64,000 nucleotides of DNA, taken from NCBI RefSeq assembly GCF_022378355.1, contig NZ_JAKMAJ010000001.1, positions 124,001 through 188,000 on the forward strand, written 5' to 3'. A model generated the notes under the pieces. It did not search any database. It was not told where the DNA came from and was given only the letters and a program-made list of their open reading frames with translations. Positions 40,456 through 50,786 of this stretch are shown piece by piece. The position numbers and the translations under genes were made by a program. Positions within the stretch are counted from its first letter, which is position 1, and each line of letters opens with the position of its first letter. This stretch comes from Brenneria bubanii (GTDB taxonomy: Bacteria > Pseudomonadota > Gammaproteobacteria > Enterobacterales > Enterobacteriaceae).

Positions 40456-42117
40456 ATGTGTTCTATTTTCGGTGTGCTTGATCTGAAAACCGACCCGGTT
40501 GAAATGCGTAAAAAAGCGCTGGAATTATCACGGTTAATGCGTCACCGCGGACCTGACTGGTCAGGCGTTTATGCCAGCGACCATGCCATTCTGGCTCATG
40601 AACGTCTGTCTATCGTCGATGTAAACACCGGTGCACAGCCGCTGTACAACGCCAAGCGCACCCATGTTCTGGCTGTCAACGGCGAAATTTACAACCATCA
40701 GGAACTGCGTCAACAATACGCTGGACGTTATGAATTCCAGACGGGTTCCGACTGCGAAGTCATCCTGGCGCTGTATCAGGAAAAAGGGCCGGAGTTCCTG
40801 GACGACCTGCGCGGCATGTTTGCTTTCGCGCTTTACGACAACGAAAAAGACGCCTACCTGATCGGCCGCGACCACCTGGGCATCATTCCGTTGTACATGG
40901 GCTACGACGAACACGGAAACTTCTACGTCGCCTCTGAAATGAAGGCGCTGGTCCCAGTGTGCCGCACCATCAAAGAGTTCCCGGCCGGCAGCTATCTGTG
41001 GAGCAAGGATGGAGAAATCCGCGAATATTATCACCGCGACTGGTTCGATTATGAAAACGTAAAGGATAACGAAACCGATGCCGATGCCCTGCGCGATGCG
41101 CTGGAAGAGTCAGTAAAAAGCCATCTGATGTCCGATGTGCCTTACGGCGTTCTGTTGTCTGGCGGTCTGGATTCTTCCGTTATCTCCGCCATCACGAAAA
41201 AATATGCCGCCCGTCGGGTTGAAGACGGCGAACGCAGCGGAGCCTGGTGGCCGCAATTGCATTCCTTTGCCGTGGGGCTGGAAGGCGCGCCGGACTTAAA
41301 AGCCGCGCAAGAAGTTGCCGAACATTTGGGCACGGTTCACCATGAAATTCACTTCACTGAACAGGAAGGCCTGGATGCGATCCGCGACGTGATCTACCAC
41401 ATTGAAACCTATGATGTGACAACGATTCGCGCCTCCACGCCGATGTACCTGATGTCCCGCAAAATCAAAGCGATGGGCATTAAAATGGTTTTATCGGGCG
41501 AAGGTTCCGACGAGGTATTCGGCGGGTATCTGTATTTCCACAAGGCGCCAAACGCCAAAGAGCTGCATGAAGAAACCGTGCGTAAATTGCTGGCGCTGCA
41601 CCAGTATGACTGCGCCCGCGCCAACAAGGCGATGTCGGCATGGGGCGTGGAAGCGCGCGTACCGTTTCTGGATAAAAAGTTCCTTGACGTCGCGATGCGC
41701 ATTAACCCGCGCGATAAAATGTGCGGCAACGGTAAAATGGAAAAACACATCCTGCGCCAATGCTTTGATTCATACTTGCCGCATAGCGTGGCATGGCGCC
41801 AGAAAGAGCAGTTCTCCGACGGCGTCGGCTACAGCTGGATTGATACGCTGAAAGTCGTTGCCGCTCAGCAGGTCAGCGACCAACAGATGGAAACCGCGCA
41901 CTTCCGTTTCCCGTACAACACGCCGACGTCCAAAGAAGGCTATCTGTACCGTGAAATCTTTGAAGAGCTGTTCCCGGTACCGAGCGCCGCTGAATGTGTG
42001 CCTGGCGGTCCGTCCGTTGCCTGTTCTTCGGCTAAAGCCATCGAATGGGATGAATCATTCAAGAAAATGGATGACCCTTCTGGCCGTGCGGTTGGCGTGC
42101 ACCAGTCGGCATACTGA
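40456..42117 (+). CDS. asnB: Asparagine synthetase B (glutamine-hydrolysing)
   Basis: Makes asparagine from aspartate, ATP and glutamine. The protein has 553 aa. The start ATG at 40456 follows GGGAG and gives MCSIFGVLD, so Cys2 is exposed as the glutaminase nucleophile. The N-terminal Ntn domain includes LMRHRGPDWSG and AVNGEIYNHQELR. The C-terminal synthetase domain has the PP-loop LLSGGLDSSVISAI. It is monocistronic, with a terminator 27 bases later. Confidence 0.98.
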   Translation: MCSIFGVLDLKTDPVEMRKKALELSRLMRHRGPDWSGVYASDHAILAHERLSIVDVNTGAQPLYNAKRTHVLAVNGEIYNHQELRQQYAGRYEFQTGSDCEVILALYQEKGPEFLDDLRGMFAFALYDNEKDAYLIGRDHLGIIPLYMGYDEHGNFYVASEMKALVPVCRTIKEFPAGSYLWSKDGEIREYYHRDWFDYENVKDNETDADALRDALEESVKSHLMSDVPYGVLLSGGLDSSVISAITKKYAARRVEDGERSGAWWPQLHSFAVGLEGAPDLKAAQEVAEHLGTVHHEIHFTEQEGLDAIRDVIYHIETYDVTTIRASTPMYLMSRKIKAMGIKMVLSGEGSDEVFGGYLYFHKAPNAKELHEETVRKLLALHQYDCARANKAMSAWGVEARVPFLDKKFLDVAMRINPRDKMCGNGKMEKHILRQCFDSYLPHSVAWRQKEQFSDGVGYSWIDTLKVVAAQQVSDQQMETAHFRFPYNTPTSKEGYLYREIFEELFPVPSAAECVPGGPSVACSSAKAIEWDESFKKMDDPSGRAVGVHQSAY

Positions 42118-42143
42118 TCATTGGATCTGTTTTTAGCTATATA

Positions 42144-42167
42144 ACGGGCCGCTCAGGCCCGTTTTTT
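42144..42167 (+). terminator. Intrinsic terminator after asnB
   Basis: Stem CGGGCC/GGCCCG with a GCTCA loop, followed by six T. Confidence 0.93.
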
Positions 42168-42338
42168 CCATTTTATTTATCGAGAAAGCCCTGTTTTTGA
42201 CGTTTTTCTCGCCAGACTGCTCATAACCCAAACAAACGGTACTTTGTCAGCGCTTTTAGGGAAAAAATTTGTTGACGCAATTAGGCCAACTACGCATAAT
42301 GCGCCCCGCAACGCCGATGAAGGTGACGCGGAAAAGAT

Positions 42339-42415
42339 GGCTACGTAGCTCAGCTGGTTAGAGCACAGCACTCATAATGCTGGGGTCACAGGTTCGATTC
42401 CCGTCGTAGCCACCA
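42339..42415 (+). tRNA. metT: tRNA-Met (CAT), elongator
   Basis: 77-base cloverleaf with encoded CCA, acceptor GGCTACG/CGTAGCC, anticodon loop CTCATAA and GGTTCGATTCC T-arm. Identical to the copy at 42820-42896. First gene of a tRNA array matching E. coli metT-leuW-glnUW-metU-glnVX. Confidence 0.97.
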
Positions 42416-42422
42416 TCTTTTT

Positions 42423-42507
42423 GCGGGAGTGGCGAAATTGGTAGACGCACCAGATTTAGGTTCTGGCGCCGCAAGGTGTGCGAGTTCAAGTCTCGCCTCC
42501 CGCACCA
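42423..42507 (+). tRNA. leuW: tRNA-Leu (TAG)
   Basis: 85-base class II tRNA with long variable arm, acceptor GCGGGAG/CTCCCGC, anticodon TAG in GATTTAGGTTC, and encoded CCA. It starts 7 bases after the first tRNA-Met. Confidence 0.97.
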
Positions 42508-42560
42508 TGACTTTATCGGTTTGAAATAGCTTTTCGAAGCTTGATAATGGTTTTTGCTAT

Positions 42561-42635
42561 TGGGGTATCGCCAAGCGGTAAGGCACTGGTTTTTGATACC
42601 AGCATTCCCAGGTTCGAATCCTGGTACCCCAGCCA
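42561..42635 (+). tRNA. glnU: tRNA-Gln (TTG)
   Basis: 75-base tRNA with acceptor TGGGGTA/TACCCCA, anticodon TTG in TTTTTGATA, and encoded CCA. It differs from the next copy by a compensating pair in the T stem (CCCAGG/CCTGG versus CCCTGG/CCAGG). Confidence 0.97.
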
Positions 42636-42688
42636 TATTTAAGCGGCGATGCTGGAAAGTATTTATTACGCAGGTATTGCTGCCCAGT

Positions 42689-42763
42689 TGGGGTATCGCC
42701 AAGCGGTAAGGCACTGGTTTTTGATACCAGCATTCCCTGGTTCGAATCCAGGTACCCCAGCCA
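42689..42763 (+). tRNA. glnW: tRNA-Gln (TTG), second copy
   Basis: 75 bases, anticodon TTG. Identical to the first copy except for a T-stem base pair swap that keeps pairing. Confidence 0.97.
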
Positions 42764-42819
42764 TCTATTTGATGTTTAAAGATTTTTGTTGTAAGATAGC
42801 AAGAAAAGCAGTAAGATTT

Positions 42820-42896
42820 GGCTACGTAGCTCAGCTGGTTAGAGCACAGCACTCATAATGCTGGGGTCACAGGTTCGATTCCCGTCGTAGCCACCA
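42820..42896 (+). tRNA. metU: tRNA-Met (CAT), second copy
   Basis: 77 bases, identical in sequence to the copy at 42339-42415, with encoded CCA. Confidence 0.97.
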
Positions 42897-42902
42897 CATT
42901 TT

Positions 42903-42977
42903 TGGGGTATCGCCAAGCGGTAAGGCACCGGATTCTGATTCCGGCATTCCCAGGTTCGAATCCTGGTACCCCAGCCA
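42903..42977 (+). tRNA. glnV: tRNA-Gln (CTG)
   Basis: 75 bases with anticodon CTG in ATTCTGATT and encoded CCA. E. coli has two such genes (glnV, glnX) at this place; only one is present here. Confidence 0.96.
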
Positions 42978-43002
42978 AATAAAGCTGGTAAAACAGCAAG
43001 TT

Positions 43003-43036
43003 ACGGGGCGGCAGTCGAAAGACACCGCCCCGTTTC
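43003..43036 (+). terminator. Terminator of the tRNA operon
   Basis: 9-bp stem ACGGGGCGG/CCGCCCCGT with a 13-base loop and TTTCGTTG tail, 25 bases after the last tRNA. Confidence 0.75.
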
Positions 43037-43144
43037 GTTGTTGATGAACAATCTGATTTTTTGCGAGTAACCTAATCAGTCAGCAAGAACGACGGCGGCT
43101 GACCATCGCCTTCTCTTTTTTTATTCCTTGTGCAATCACAGGCC

Positions 43145-43186
43145 AAAAACTTGCCGCCTCCCCCAATGACGATGGGCTACGGCAAG
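43145..43186 (-). terminator. Intrinsic terminator after ubiF
   Basis: Minus strand: CTTGCC (43181-43186) pairs with GGCAAG (43150-43155), with inner CCCA/TGGG pairing and a TTTTT tail (43145-43149). It lies 22 bases beyond the ubiF stop. Confidence 0.7.
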
Positions 43187-43207
43187 TCAGAGCGTTCAGG
43201 CAAGCCA

Positions 43208-44374
43208 TCAAACGCCGATGGCATACTTCAAGGCTCGCAGCTTAAGCGTGCCGGCTCGCTGCGCGGCCATCAGCGCCAGATTGCGAACCACATTCAACGG
43301 CGGCAACGAATTGCTGAACGCGTTGTAAAACAAATCCATTCCGTTTTGCATTAGCAGGTTATCCGGCATACGACGGCACTGGTAGCGGCGTAATACGCGT
43401 TCTGAATGCCAACATTCACCGGCGTCGCGGGCGTTAATCAGAATATCCAGTAAGGCTTCCACATCCCGATACCCCAGGTTAACGCCCTGCCCCGCCAGCG
43501 GATTAATGGTATGCGCCGCATCGCCCAGTAACGCCAGTCCCGGCTGCACATATCGCTGCGCATGGCGACGTACCAGCGGAAAAGCGCCGGCGCCCAGCGA
43601 CTTAACCTGTCCTAAACGCTCGGGAAAGGTGGCGGCGATCTCTTTGTCCAATTGGGTTAACGGCAACGCCTGAAGCTGACGGATCCGCGGCGGGCTGTCG
43701 TACCACACCAGCGATCCCCAGCGGTCAAACAGCGGCAAAAATGCACGCGGGCCGGCCGGAGTAAACTGCTGCCAGGTGACATCCTGCTGAGGCGACGACA
43801 TCTCAACGCTTATCAACATGCAGGACTGACGATATTGCCAGCCATTGACGCCAATCCCCGCCGATTGCCTCACCTGAGAATTAGCGCCGTCGGCGCCGAC
43901 CAACAGCGTTGTCGTCAGGTTCTGCCCGTCGTCCAGGGAAAGATGCCAGCCCGCCTCCGTGCGTCGCATCTGTTTCAGCTTGTTCGGACAAAAGCACCGG
44001 CAATGCTCAAGCTCGCTTAGCGATTGCCATAACGCCAGTTGCAATACCCGGTTTTCCACCATGAAACCCAGTTCCGGCAAATGGATGTCCGCGGCATCAA
44101 ACACCACGCGGGCGTTATTCCATTCCCAAGTTTCCAGTCGACGATAAGGCGCGCTGCGCATTTGCTCAACCATCGACCAGGCGCCTAACCGCTTTAACAA
44201 CGCCACCGACGCATAGCCGATGGCCGAAATACGCAGATCCGGAGAGCTATCTTCGGCAAAAGGCGCGGGGGCCTCATGCTCAACCATGGCGACGTGAAAC
44301 CCATTGCGGGCCAATCCCAATGCGGCGGCAGCCCCGACCATGCCACCACCGACAATGACTGCATCATAATGCAT
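43208..44374 (-). CDS. ubiF: UbiF, ubiquinone-biosynthesis flavin hydroxylase
   Basis: 3-demethoxyubiquinol 3-hydroxylase of the UbiH/COQ6 family, 388 aa. The FAD fold is seen in YDAVIVGGGMVGAAAALGLA, with the NADPH/FAD motif VGADGANSQVR and the third motif GLALLGDAAHTINPLAGQGV. It supplies quinone for CydAB and Sdh encoded in the same window. It is divergent from miaB, as in E. coli. Confidence 0.97.
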   Translation of the reverse strand: MHYDAVIVGGGMVGAAAALGLARNGFHVAMVEHEAPAPFAEDSSPDLRISAIGYASVALLKRLGAWSMVEQMRSAPYRRLETWEWNNARVVFDAADIHLPELGFMVENRVLQLALWQSLSELEHCRCFCPNKLKQMRRTEAGWHLSLDDGQNLTTTLLVGADGANSQVRQSAGIGVNGWQYRQSCMLISVEMSSPQQDVTWQQFTPAGPRAFLPLFDRWGSLVWYDSPPRIRQLQALPLTQLDKEIAATFPERLGQVKSLGAGAFPLVRRHAQRYVQPGLALLGDAAHTINPLAGQGVNLGYRDVEALLDILINARDAGECWHSERVLRRYQCRRMPDNLLMQNGMDLFYNAFSNSLPPLNVVRNLALMAAQRAGTLKLRALKYAIGV

Positions 44375-44606
44375 AATGGCTTCATCCCTAATTTGTCTAT
44401 GCTGAGTAACAGCAAAGAAAATACATGCAGGCAGTGTACTGGATTTCGAACGATTTTTTCAGAAAAGCGAAGGCGTTACGAAATCGGCGATCTTTTTTAT
44501 AAAGACGAAACTTTGCGGACTCTGGTCACAACGGCAGCAAAAGATTACAATACGCGCCCCCAATAAAGGGAAAGCTTTCTTACCCGCACTGAGTAATGGC
44601 AAGTCG

Positions 44607-46031
44607 ATGACAAAAAAACTGCATATTAAAACCTGGGGCTGTCAGATGAACGAATACGATTCATCCAAGATAGCCGACTTACTAGGAAGTACGCACGGTT
44701 ATGAACTAACCGAAGTCGCGGAAGAGGCCGATGTTCTGCTGCTGAACACCTGTTCTATCCGTGAAAAAGCGCAGGAAAAGGTTTTCCATCAACTTGGCCG
44801 CTGGAAAGCGCTGAAAGAGAATAACCCAGACCTGATAATTGGCGTGGGCGGCTGCGTGGCGTCGCAGGAAGGCGCGCACATCCGCGAACGCGCGCATTAT
44901 GTCGACGTCATTTTTGGCCCGCAGACACTACACCGCCTGCCGGAAATGATTAACCACGTTCAGGGCACCCGTAGCCCGATCGTGGATATCAGTTTCCCTG
45001 AAATCGAAAAGTTTGACCGCTTGCCGGAACCGAAGGCGGAAGGCCCGACGGCGTTCGTCTCCATCATGGAAGGCTGCAATAAATATTGTACCTATTGCGT
45101 CGTGCCCTATACGCGAGGCGAAGAGGTCAGCCGCCCCTGTGATGACGTGCTGTTCGAAATCGCACAGCTGGCGGCGCAGGGCGTACGTGAAGTCAACCTG
45201 CTGGGACAGAACGTCAACGCCTATCGCGGCGCGACCTACGACGGTGAAATCTGCTCGTTTGCGGAACTGCTGCGTCTGGTGGCGGCGATCGACGGTATTG
45301 ACCGCATTCGTTTCACGACCAGCCACCCGATTGAATTCACCGACGATATCATCAGCGTCTACGAAGATACGCCAGAACTGGTAAGCTTCCTGCATTTACC
45401 GGTGCAAAGCGGTTCTGACCGCGTGTTGACCATGATGAAGCGTAACCACACCACGCTGGAATACAAATCGATCATTCGTAAACTGCACAACGCGCGTCCC
45501 GGCATTCAGATCAGTTCTGACTTCATCGTCGGTTTCCCGGGCGAAACCCAGGTCGACTTCGAACAGACCATGAAGCTGATTGCCGACGTGAATTTCGACA
45601 TGAGCTTCAGCTTTATCTACTCCGCCAGACCGGGCACGCCGGCGGCGGATATGGTGGACGACGTCACCGAAGAAGAGAAAAAGCAACGGCTGTATATTTT
45701 GCAGGACCGCATCAGCCAGCAGGCCATGCAATACAGCCGGCGTATGCAGGGCACCATCCAGCGTATTCTGGTGGAAGGCACGTCGCGTAAAAGCGTAATG
45801 GAACTGTCGGGACGCACGGAGAACAACCGCGTGGTTAACTTTGAAGGGACGCCCGACATGATTGGGAAATTTGTCGATGTGGAAATCGTTGACGTTTACC
45901 CTAACTCGTTACGCGGTATTGTGGTACGCACCGAAGACCAGATGGATCTGCGGGTACATGAATCCCCTTCGGCGGTGATTGCCCGTACCCGCAAGGAAAA
46001 TGAAATCGGCGTCGGCATCTATCAACCTTAA
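44607..46031 (+). CDS. miaB: MiaB, tRNA i6A37 methylthiotransferase
   Basis: Radical-SAM enzyme making ms2i6A37 in tRNAs. The 474-aa protein has an N-terminal UPF0004 domain ([20 protein letters not shown]) with three cluster Cys. The radical-SAM motif is [18 protein letters not shown], and a C-terminal TRAM domain follows (QRILVEG..). It is followed 31 bases later by a strong terminator. Confidence 0.98.
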   Translation: MTKKLHIKTWGCQMNEYDSSKIADLLGSTHGYELTEVAEEADVLLLNTCSIREKAQEKVFHQLGRWKALKENNPDLIIGVGGCVASQEGAHIRERAHYVDVIFGPQTLHRLPEMINHVQGTRSPIVDISFPEIEKFDRLPEPKAEGPTAFVSIMEGCNKYCTYCVVPYTRGEEVSRPCDDVLFEIAQLAAQGVREVNLLGQNVNAYRGATYDGEICSFAELLRLVAAIDGIDRIRFTTSHPIEFTDDIISVYEDTPELVSFLHLPVQSGSDRVLTMMKRNHTTLEYKSIIRKLHNARPGIQISSDFIVGFPGETQVDFEQTMKLIADVNFDMSFSFIYSARPGTPAADMVDDVTEEEKKQRLYILQDRISQQAMQYSRRMQGTIQRILVEGTSRKSVMELSGRTENNRVVNFEGTPDMIGKFVDVEIVDVYPNSLRGIVVRTEDQMDLRVHESPSAVIARTRKENEIGVGIYQP

Positions 46032-46062
46032 TCGCCGTGACGATAGGCGATATCTTCATTGT

Positions 46063-46086
46063 GGGTGGCGTTGCCACCCTTTTTTT
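46063..46086 (+). terminator. Intrinsic terminator after miaB
   Basis: 7-bp stem GGGTGGC/GCCACCC with GTT loop and seven T. It separates miaB from ybeZYX-lnt. Confidence 0.92.
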
Positions 46087-46227
46087 GCGAATAGCCGCCC
46101 CAATATCGGTATTGTGACTTGCACCATTTGCCATTAGCGATAAATAATTCATGAATATCGCGCATCCTAAACTGCGCAGTCCGACAACAGGTCTTCGACT
46201 TGTCCGATAAAACCAAAGAGGAATAAT

Positions 46228-47283
46228 TTGAACGTAACGACAAAAGAGATTGCCCTTGAACCCGCAGATAACCAACGCCTGCTGAGCCTCTGCGGACCGT
46301 TTGATGACAACGTGAAGCAGTTGGAACGCCGCTTGGGTATCGAAATTAATCGACGGGATAACAAATTCAAGCTGGTAGGCAAAGCGGTCTGCGTTGACGC
46401 TGCGGCCGATATCCTCAAGCATCTGTATGTCGATACCGCCCCGGTGCGCGGCACCATCAGCGACATTGATCCCGAGCATATTCACCTCGCGATCAAAGAG
46501 TCCCGCGCGCTGGAACAGTCTGCGGAAAGCGTTCCTGATTACGGTAAAGCGGTTAATATTCAAACCAAGCGCGGCGTAATTAAACCGCGTACGCCCAACC
46601 AGGCCCAGTACATCGCGCATGTACTCGACCACGATATCACTTTTGGCGTTGGTCCGGCGGGCACGGGGAAAACCTATCTCGCCGTCGCCGCCGCCGTTGA
46701 TGCCCTGGAGCGTCAGGAGATTCGCCGTATTCTGCTGACGCGCCCCGCGGTTGAAGCCGGCGAGAAGCTGGGATTTCTACCCGGCGATCTGAGTCAGAAA
46801 GTCGATCCTTACCTTCGCCCGCTGTATGACGCTCTGTTTGAAATGCTGGGATTCGAGAAGGTCGAAAAGCTGATCGAACGGAATGTGATTGAAGTAGCGC
46901 CGCTGGCCTATATGCGCGGCCGTACGCTGAACGATGCGTTTATCATTCTGGATGAAAGCCAGAATACCAGCATTGAGCAGATGAAAATGTTCCTGACCCG
47001 TATCGGCTTTAATTCCAAAGCGGTCATTACCGGCGACGTTACGCAGATTGACTTGCCGCGTAATCAGAAATCAGGCCTGCGTCACGCCATTGAAGTATTG
47101 GCCGACGTTGAGGAGATCAGTTTTAATTTTTTCAACAGTGAAGACGTCGTTCGTCACCCAGTGGTGGCGCGGATTGTCAACGCTTATGAAGCCTGGGAGA
47201 TCGCCGATCAAAAACGTAAAGATGCCGTAGCGGAACAGCGTAAGCGAGAAGCCCAGTCGGCTTCAAACCAGGAACAAAAATGA
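46228..47283 (+). CDS. ybeZ: YbeZ, PhoH-family ATPase
   Basis: 351-aa PhoH-like protein with Walker [21 protein letters not shown] and Walker [12 protein letters not shown]. The start is TTG at 46228, preceded by AAAGAGGAA, giving [12 protein letters not shown] as in E. coli. In enterobacteria it partners YbeY in rRNA maturation and ribosome quality control. It overlaps ybeY by four bases (ATGA). Confidence 0.96.
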   Translation: MNVTTKEIALEPADNQRLLSLCGPFDDNVKQLERRLGIEINRRDNKFKLVGKAVCVDAAADILKHLYVDTAPVRGTISDIDPEHIHLAIKESRALEQSAESVPDYGKAVNIQTKRGVIKPRTPNQAQYIAHVLDHDITFGVGPAGTGKTYLAVAAAVDALERQEIRRILLTRPAVEAGEKLGFLPGDLSQKVDPYLRPLYDALFEMLGFEKVEKLIERNVIEVAPLAYMRGRTLNDAFIILDESQNTSIEQMKMFLTRIGFNSKAVITGDVTQIDLPRNQKSGLRHAIEVLADVEEISFNFFNSEDVVRHPVVARIVNAYEAWEIADQKRKDAVAEQRKREAQSASNQEQK

Positions 47284-47759
47284 GTCAGGTTATTCTTGAT
47301 TTACAAATCGCCAGTGAGCAGGCTCAGGGATTACCTGACGAAAAGGATTTTCAACGCTGGCTGGAAGGCGTCTTGCCTCAGTTTCAGGAAGTGTCGGAAG
47401 TGACTATCCGCGTCGTGGACGAGATGGAAAGCCAGCATCTGAATCATACCTACCGCGGCAAAGACAAACCAACCAATGTGCTTTCATTTCCTTTCGAAGC
47501 GCCGCCGGAAATCGAGCTTCCCCTTCTGGGAGATCTCATCATCTGCCGTCAGGTAGTTGAGCGGGAGGCCAATGAGCAGGAAAAGACGCTGGAGGAGCAT
47601 TGGGCACATATGGTTGTCCATGGTAGTCTGCATCTGCTAGGGTATGACCATATTGAAGACAGCGAGGCCGAAGAAATGGAAGCGCTGGAAACGGAAATCA
47701 TGCAAAGTATGGGATATACCGATCCCTATCTTGCGGAAAAGGACGGCTTTACTGAATAA
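47280..47759 (+). CDS. ybeY: YbeY, rRNA maturation endoribonuclease
   Basis: 159-aa UPF0054 metalloenzyme needed for 16S rRNA 3'-end maturation and late ribosome checks. The zinc motif [15 protein letters not shown] (H-x3-H-x5-H type) is intact. Other conserved parts are [15 protein letters not shown] and [15 protein letters not shown]. It is translationally coupled to ybeZ. Confidence 0.98.
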   Translation: MSQVILDLQIASEQAQGLPDEKDFQRWLEGVLPQFQEVSEVTIRVVDEMESQHLNHTYRGKDKPTNVLSFPFEAPPEIELPLLGDLIICRQVVEREANEQEKTLEEHWAHMVVHGSLHLLGYDHIEDSEAEEMEALETEIMQSMGYTDPYLAEKDGFTE

Positions 47760-47772
47760 TCGCCGGCCGCAT

Positions 47773-47837
47773 TTGATGTCAAGGGAAACACAGCGATAGC
47801 CTCCGCAAGGACGGCGTCCTGATTCCCTTGGCGTCAA
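47773..47837 (+). other. Long imperfect stem-loop between ybeY and corC
   Basis: The arms TTGATGTCAAGGGAA (47773-47787) and TTCCCTTGGCGTCAA (47823-47837) pair over 15 positions with two G-U pairs, enclosing about 35 bases. No T tract follows. It lies in the 222-base ybeY-corC spacer, which otherwise holds no gene. Confidence 0.55.
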
Positions 47838-47981
47838 GTTATTTTAGCCGCAACCGCAATAGTGAAATAATTCGGTATTACAACATTAAATTGCCTATTT
47901 TCCACGTCAGTCAGGCTGCGCTATTTTCCCCCAACCGACTGATTATTTTTCATTAACATGAGAGATTTTAATTAAAACGCC

Positions 47982-48860
47982 ATGAGCGACGACCATTCTC
48001 AAAACAGCGATAGCCCCAGTCCCAAAAAGGGTTTCTTTTCTCTTATTCTCAATCAGCTTTTTCATGGTGAACCTAAAGATCGTAACGATCTGCTGACGCT
48101 TATCCGTGATTCAGAGCAAAATGAGCTTATTGATCCAGAAACCCGGGATATGCTTGAAGGCGTGATGGATATCGCCGAACAACGGGTACGCGACATCATG
48201 ATCCCGCGTTCGCAGATGATTACCCTGAAGCACAACCAAACGCTGGAAGAGTGTCTGGATGTCATTATCGAATCCGCGCACTCCCGCTTCCCGGTCATCA
48301 GCGAAGATAAAGATCATATTGAAGGCATTCTGATGGCCAAGGACCTGCTGCCTTTTATGCGCAGCGATTCCGAGCCCTTCAGTATGGATAAGGTATTACG
48401 CTCCGCCGTCGTGGTGCCGGAAAGTAAACGCGTGGATCGGATGCTCAACGAGTTCCGCTCCCTGCGCTACCACATGGCTATCGTGATTGATGAATTTGGC
48501 GGCGTGTCCGGACTGGTCACCATTGAAGATATCCTTGAGTTGATCGTTGGTGAGATTGAAGACGAATACGACGATGAAGAAGATCGCGATATTCGCCAGC
48601 TCAACCGCCAGACCTATACTGTCCGCGCGCTTACCGATATCGAAGACTTCAATGAAGCCTTCGGCACGCAGTTTAGTGATGAAGAAGTCGACACCATCGG
48701 CGGTTTAATCATGCAGTCCTTTGGACATTTGCCAGCCCGTGGAGAAACCATTGAGATAGAAGGATACCTGTTTAAAGTCGCGATGGCCGATAGCCGGCGT
48801 ATTATTCAGGTACATGTCAGAATTCCTGACGACGCGCCTCAACCTCAACTGGAAGATTAA
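47982..48860 (+). CDS. corC: CorC (YbeX), CBS-domain protein
   Basis: 292-aa cytoplasmic protein with two CBS repeats (about 70-185; [40 protein letters not shown]) and a C-terminal CorC_HlyC transporter-associated domain. Historically it is linked to magnesium/cobalt efflux; in enterobacteria it is also tied to ribosome metabolism with YbeZ/YbeY. It starts [20 protein letters not shown] and is followed by lnt after 7 bases. Confidence 0.97.
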   Translation: MSDDHSQNSDSPSPKKGFFSLILNQLFHGEPKDRNDLLTLIRDSEQNELIDPETRDMLEGVMDIAEQRVRDIMIPRSQMITLKHNQTLEECLDVIIESAHSRFPVISEDKDHIEGILMAKDLLPFMRSDSEPFSMDKVLRSAVVVPESKRVDRMLNEFRSLRYHMAIVIDEFGGVSGLVTIEDILELIVGEIEDEYDDEEDRDIRQLNRQTYTVRALTDIEDFNEAFGTQFSDEEVDTIGGLIMQSFGHLPARGETIEIEGYLFKVAMADSRRIIQVHVRIPDDAPQPQLED

Positions 48861-48867
48861 TTTTATA

Positions 48868-50397
48868 ATGGCTCCTGCCTCTTTCCTTCAACGCCAGCAG
48901 GTTCGCGCCCTGCTGGCGCTTTTACTTGGCGCCTGCGGCACGCTGGCATTCTCTCCTTTTGATTTCTGGCCCGCCGCGCTTATCGCGCTGATGGGATTAC
49001 AGGCCCTGACGCTGAACCGTACCGTGCGTCAGTCAGCCTGGATTGGCTTTTTTTGGGGCCTTGGCCTGTTCGGCAGTGGCGTAAACTGGGTATATGTCAG
49101 CATTTCCCAATTCGGCGGCATGCCGGAGCCGATCAATGTCGGACTGGTGATATTGCTGGCGGCCTACCTGGCGCTCTACCCCCTGCTCTTCTGCGCACTG
49201 CTTTCATGGCTGTGGCCGAAAACCACCTGGTGGCGGCTGGCTATGGCCTCGCCGGTGCTTTGGCAACTCACTGAATTTCTGCGTGGATGGGTACTGACTG
49301 GATTTCCGTGGCTGCAGTTCGGCTATAGTCAGATTGACGGCCCCTTGAAGGGACTCGCGCCGCTGCTAGGCGTCGACGCCATTACCTTTGTGCTGATGAG
49401 CATCGGCGGTCTGCTGATTTTCGCCTTGCATCAGCGCCGTATCGGGCCGGCGATTATCGCTATCGCCATGCTGGCGCTGCCATGGCCGCTGCGTAACATT
49501 CACTGGTTCAACCTGCTGCCCGAACGGGCGGTCAATGTTGCGCTGGTGCAGGGAAATATTCCTCAAGAGCTGAAATGGAATCAGGATCAACTGCTCGATA
49601 CGCTGCGAATTTATCTGGATAACAGTCTGCCTTATATGGATAAGGCGCCGATTATCATCTGGCCGGAGTCCGCCATTCCTGATGTCGAAAGCAACCAGGG
49701 GAGCTATCTTTCCCAACTTGACAATCTTCTGCGCAGGTATAACGGCAGTTTGGTCACCGGTATCGTTGATTCACGTCGTAGCGGATCGCAGTATGACGTT
49801 TACAACAGCATTATCGTGCTGGGTGATCAAGCGCCTTACCATTACCCGACGGCGAATCGCTACAACAAAAATCATCTGGTTCCTTTTGGCGAGTTTGTCC
49901 CTCTGGAAACGCTGTTGCGTCCGCTGGCGCCGTTATTCGATTTACCGATGTCCTCTTTTAGCCGCGGCAATTACATTCAGCCGCAGTTGAGCGTTCACGG
50001 CTATAAGCTTACCGCCGCCATCTGTTATGAAATTATTCTTGGCCATCAGATGCGGGATAACTTCCGGGCAGATACCGATATGCTGTTAACCATCTCGAAT
50101 GACGCCTGGTTTGGCCACTCCATCGGCCCATGGCAGCACTTCCAGATGGCTCGAATGCGCGCCCTGGAGCTTGGGCGCCCGTTGCTTCGCAGTACCAACA
50201 ATGGCGTGACGGCCGTGATCGCGCCTGATGGTGAAATCAGCGCCAGCCTGCCGCAGTTTACCCGAGCGGTGCTGGATACGCAGGTTATTCCCGCATCCGG
50301 GTTCACGCCTTATGCCCGCTTTGGCTCCTGGCCGCTGTGGATTATCACGCTGTTGGTTGGACTTGCCGCCGTAGCCTTTAACCTCCGCCGCCGTTAA
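48868..50397 (+). CDS. lnt: Apolipoprotein N-acyltransferase
   Basis: Adds the third acyl chain to lipoproteins in the inner membrane. The 509-aa protein has several N-terminal membrane helices and a periplasmic nitrilase-fold domain. The Glu/Lys/Cys triad is seen in [26 protein letters not shown] and [16 protein letters not shown] use the ATG at 48868 ([20 protein letters not shown]), which aligns with E. coli; the longer frame to 48814 overlaps corC. Confidence 0.97.
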   Translation: MAPASFLQRQQVRALLALLLGACGTLAFSPFDFWPAALIALMGLQALTLNRTVRQSAWIGFFWGLGLFGSGVNWVYVSISQFGGMPEPINVGLVILLAAYLALYPLLFCALLSWLWPKTTWWRLAMASPVLWQLTEFLRGWVLTGFPWLQFGYSQIDGPLKGLAPLLGVDAITFVLMSIGGLLIFALHQRRIGPAIIAIAMLALPWPLRNIHWFNLLPERAVNVALVQGNIPQELKWNQDQLLDTLRIYLDNSLPYMDKAPIIIWPESAIPDVESNQGSYLSQLDNLLRRYNGSLVTGIVDSRRSGSQYDVYNSIIVLGDQAPYHYPTANRYNKNHLVPFGEFVPLETLLRPLAPLFDLPMSSFSRGNYIQPQLSVHGYKLTAAICYEIILGHQMRDNFRADTDMLLTISNDAWFGHSIGPWQHFQMARMRALELGRPLLRSTNNGVTAVIAPDGEISASLPQFTRAVLDTQVIPASGFTPYARFGSWPLWIITLLVGLAAVAFNLRRR

Positions 50398-50411
50398 TCC
50401 CCTCCCCTAAA

Positions 50412-50445
50412 ACTAAAGGCATGTTAATACATGCCTTTAGTTATT
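50412..50445 (+). terminator. Terminator after lnt
   Basis: Perfect 12-bp stem ACTAAAGGCATG/CATGCCTTTAGT with a 6-base loop, then TATTTATG, 14 bases after the lnt stop. Confidence 0.8.
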
Positions 50446-50786
50446 TATGGCATGATCTTTGCCTGTTAAATATATTGTAAATGGTTGCCTCGACGTTTTT
50501 TATCGTTTCGTTCACAGGCGGCACATATTTAGGGCAAGGGTTGCACCATTTATGTGCATGATGATTTTATTGCTACCATCCAGTGCAGATGAAGTCGCAA
50601 AAAACAAACATTTATATATCAAACTATTTACAGTAAGCTATTTTTTAACAGTAGGCATCGTTACTTCGCTCTTTATCGGTGCATAATCTTTGTACCGAGG
50701 AAGTATCTGAACACCATCATTAATTTAGCGATATCACTTTAGCGCCATCAATACAGCGCCATCACTACAGCAAAGGAGTTTCGAAC
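50446..50786 (+). promoter_or_regulatory. gltI upstream region
   Basis: AT-rich spacer with no supported gene. A CATAAT at 50682-50687 is a -10 candidate giving a leader of about 95 bases. The three 14-base repeats at 50727-50768 lie in that leader, just before the AAAGGAG ribosome site. Confidence 0.5.
50727..50768 (+). repeat. Three tandem 14-base repeats in the gltI leader
   Basis: Units AGCGATATCACTTT, AGCGCCATCAATAC and AGCGCCATCACTAC run end to end. The last two match at 13 of 14 positions, and the first matches the third at 10 of 14. They are C/A-rich and end 18 bases before the gltI ATG. In E. coli and Salmonella the C/A-rich gltI leader is a GcvB sRNA target, so these may be pairing sites. 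Confidence 0.7.

Noticed and set aside
42339-42977. tRNA array as an integration site of a mobile element
   Set aside because: No integrase or direct-repeat att copy lies nearby; the array and its flanks follow the conserved enterobacterial order.
50459-50686. 75-codon open frame between lnt and gltI
   Set aside because: It begins with TTG without a ribosome site, follows the lnt terminator, and has no recognisable family. Part is likely the gltI promoter region.
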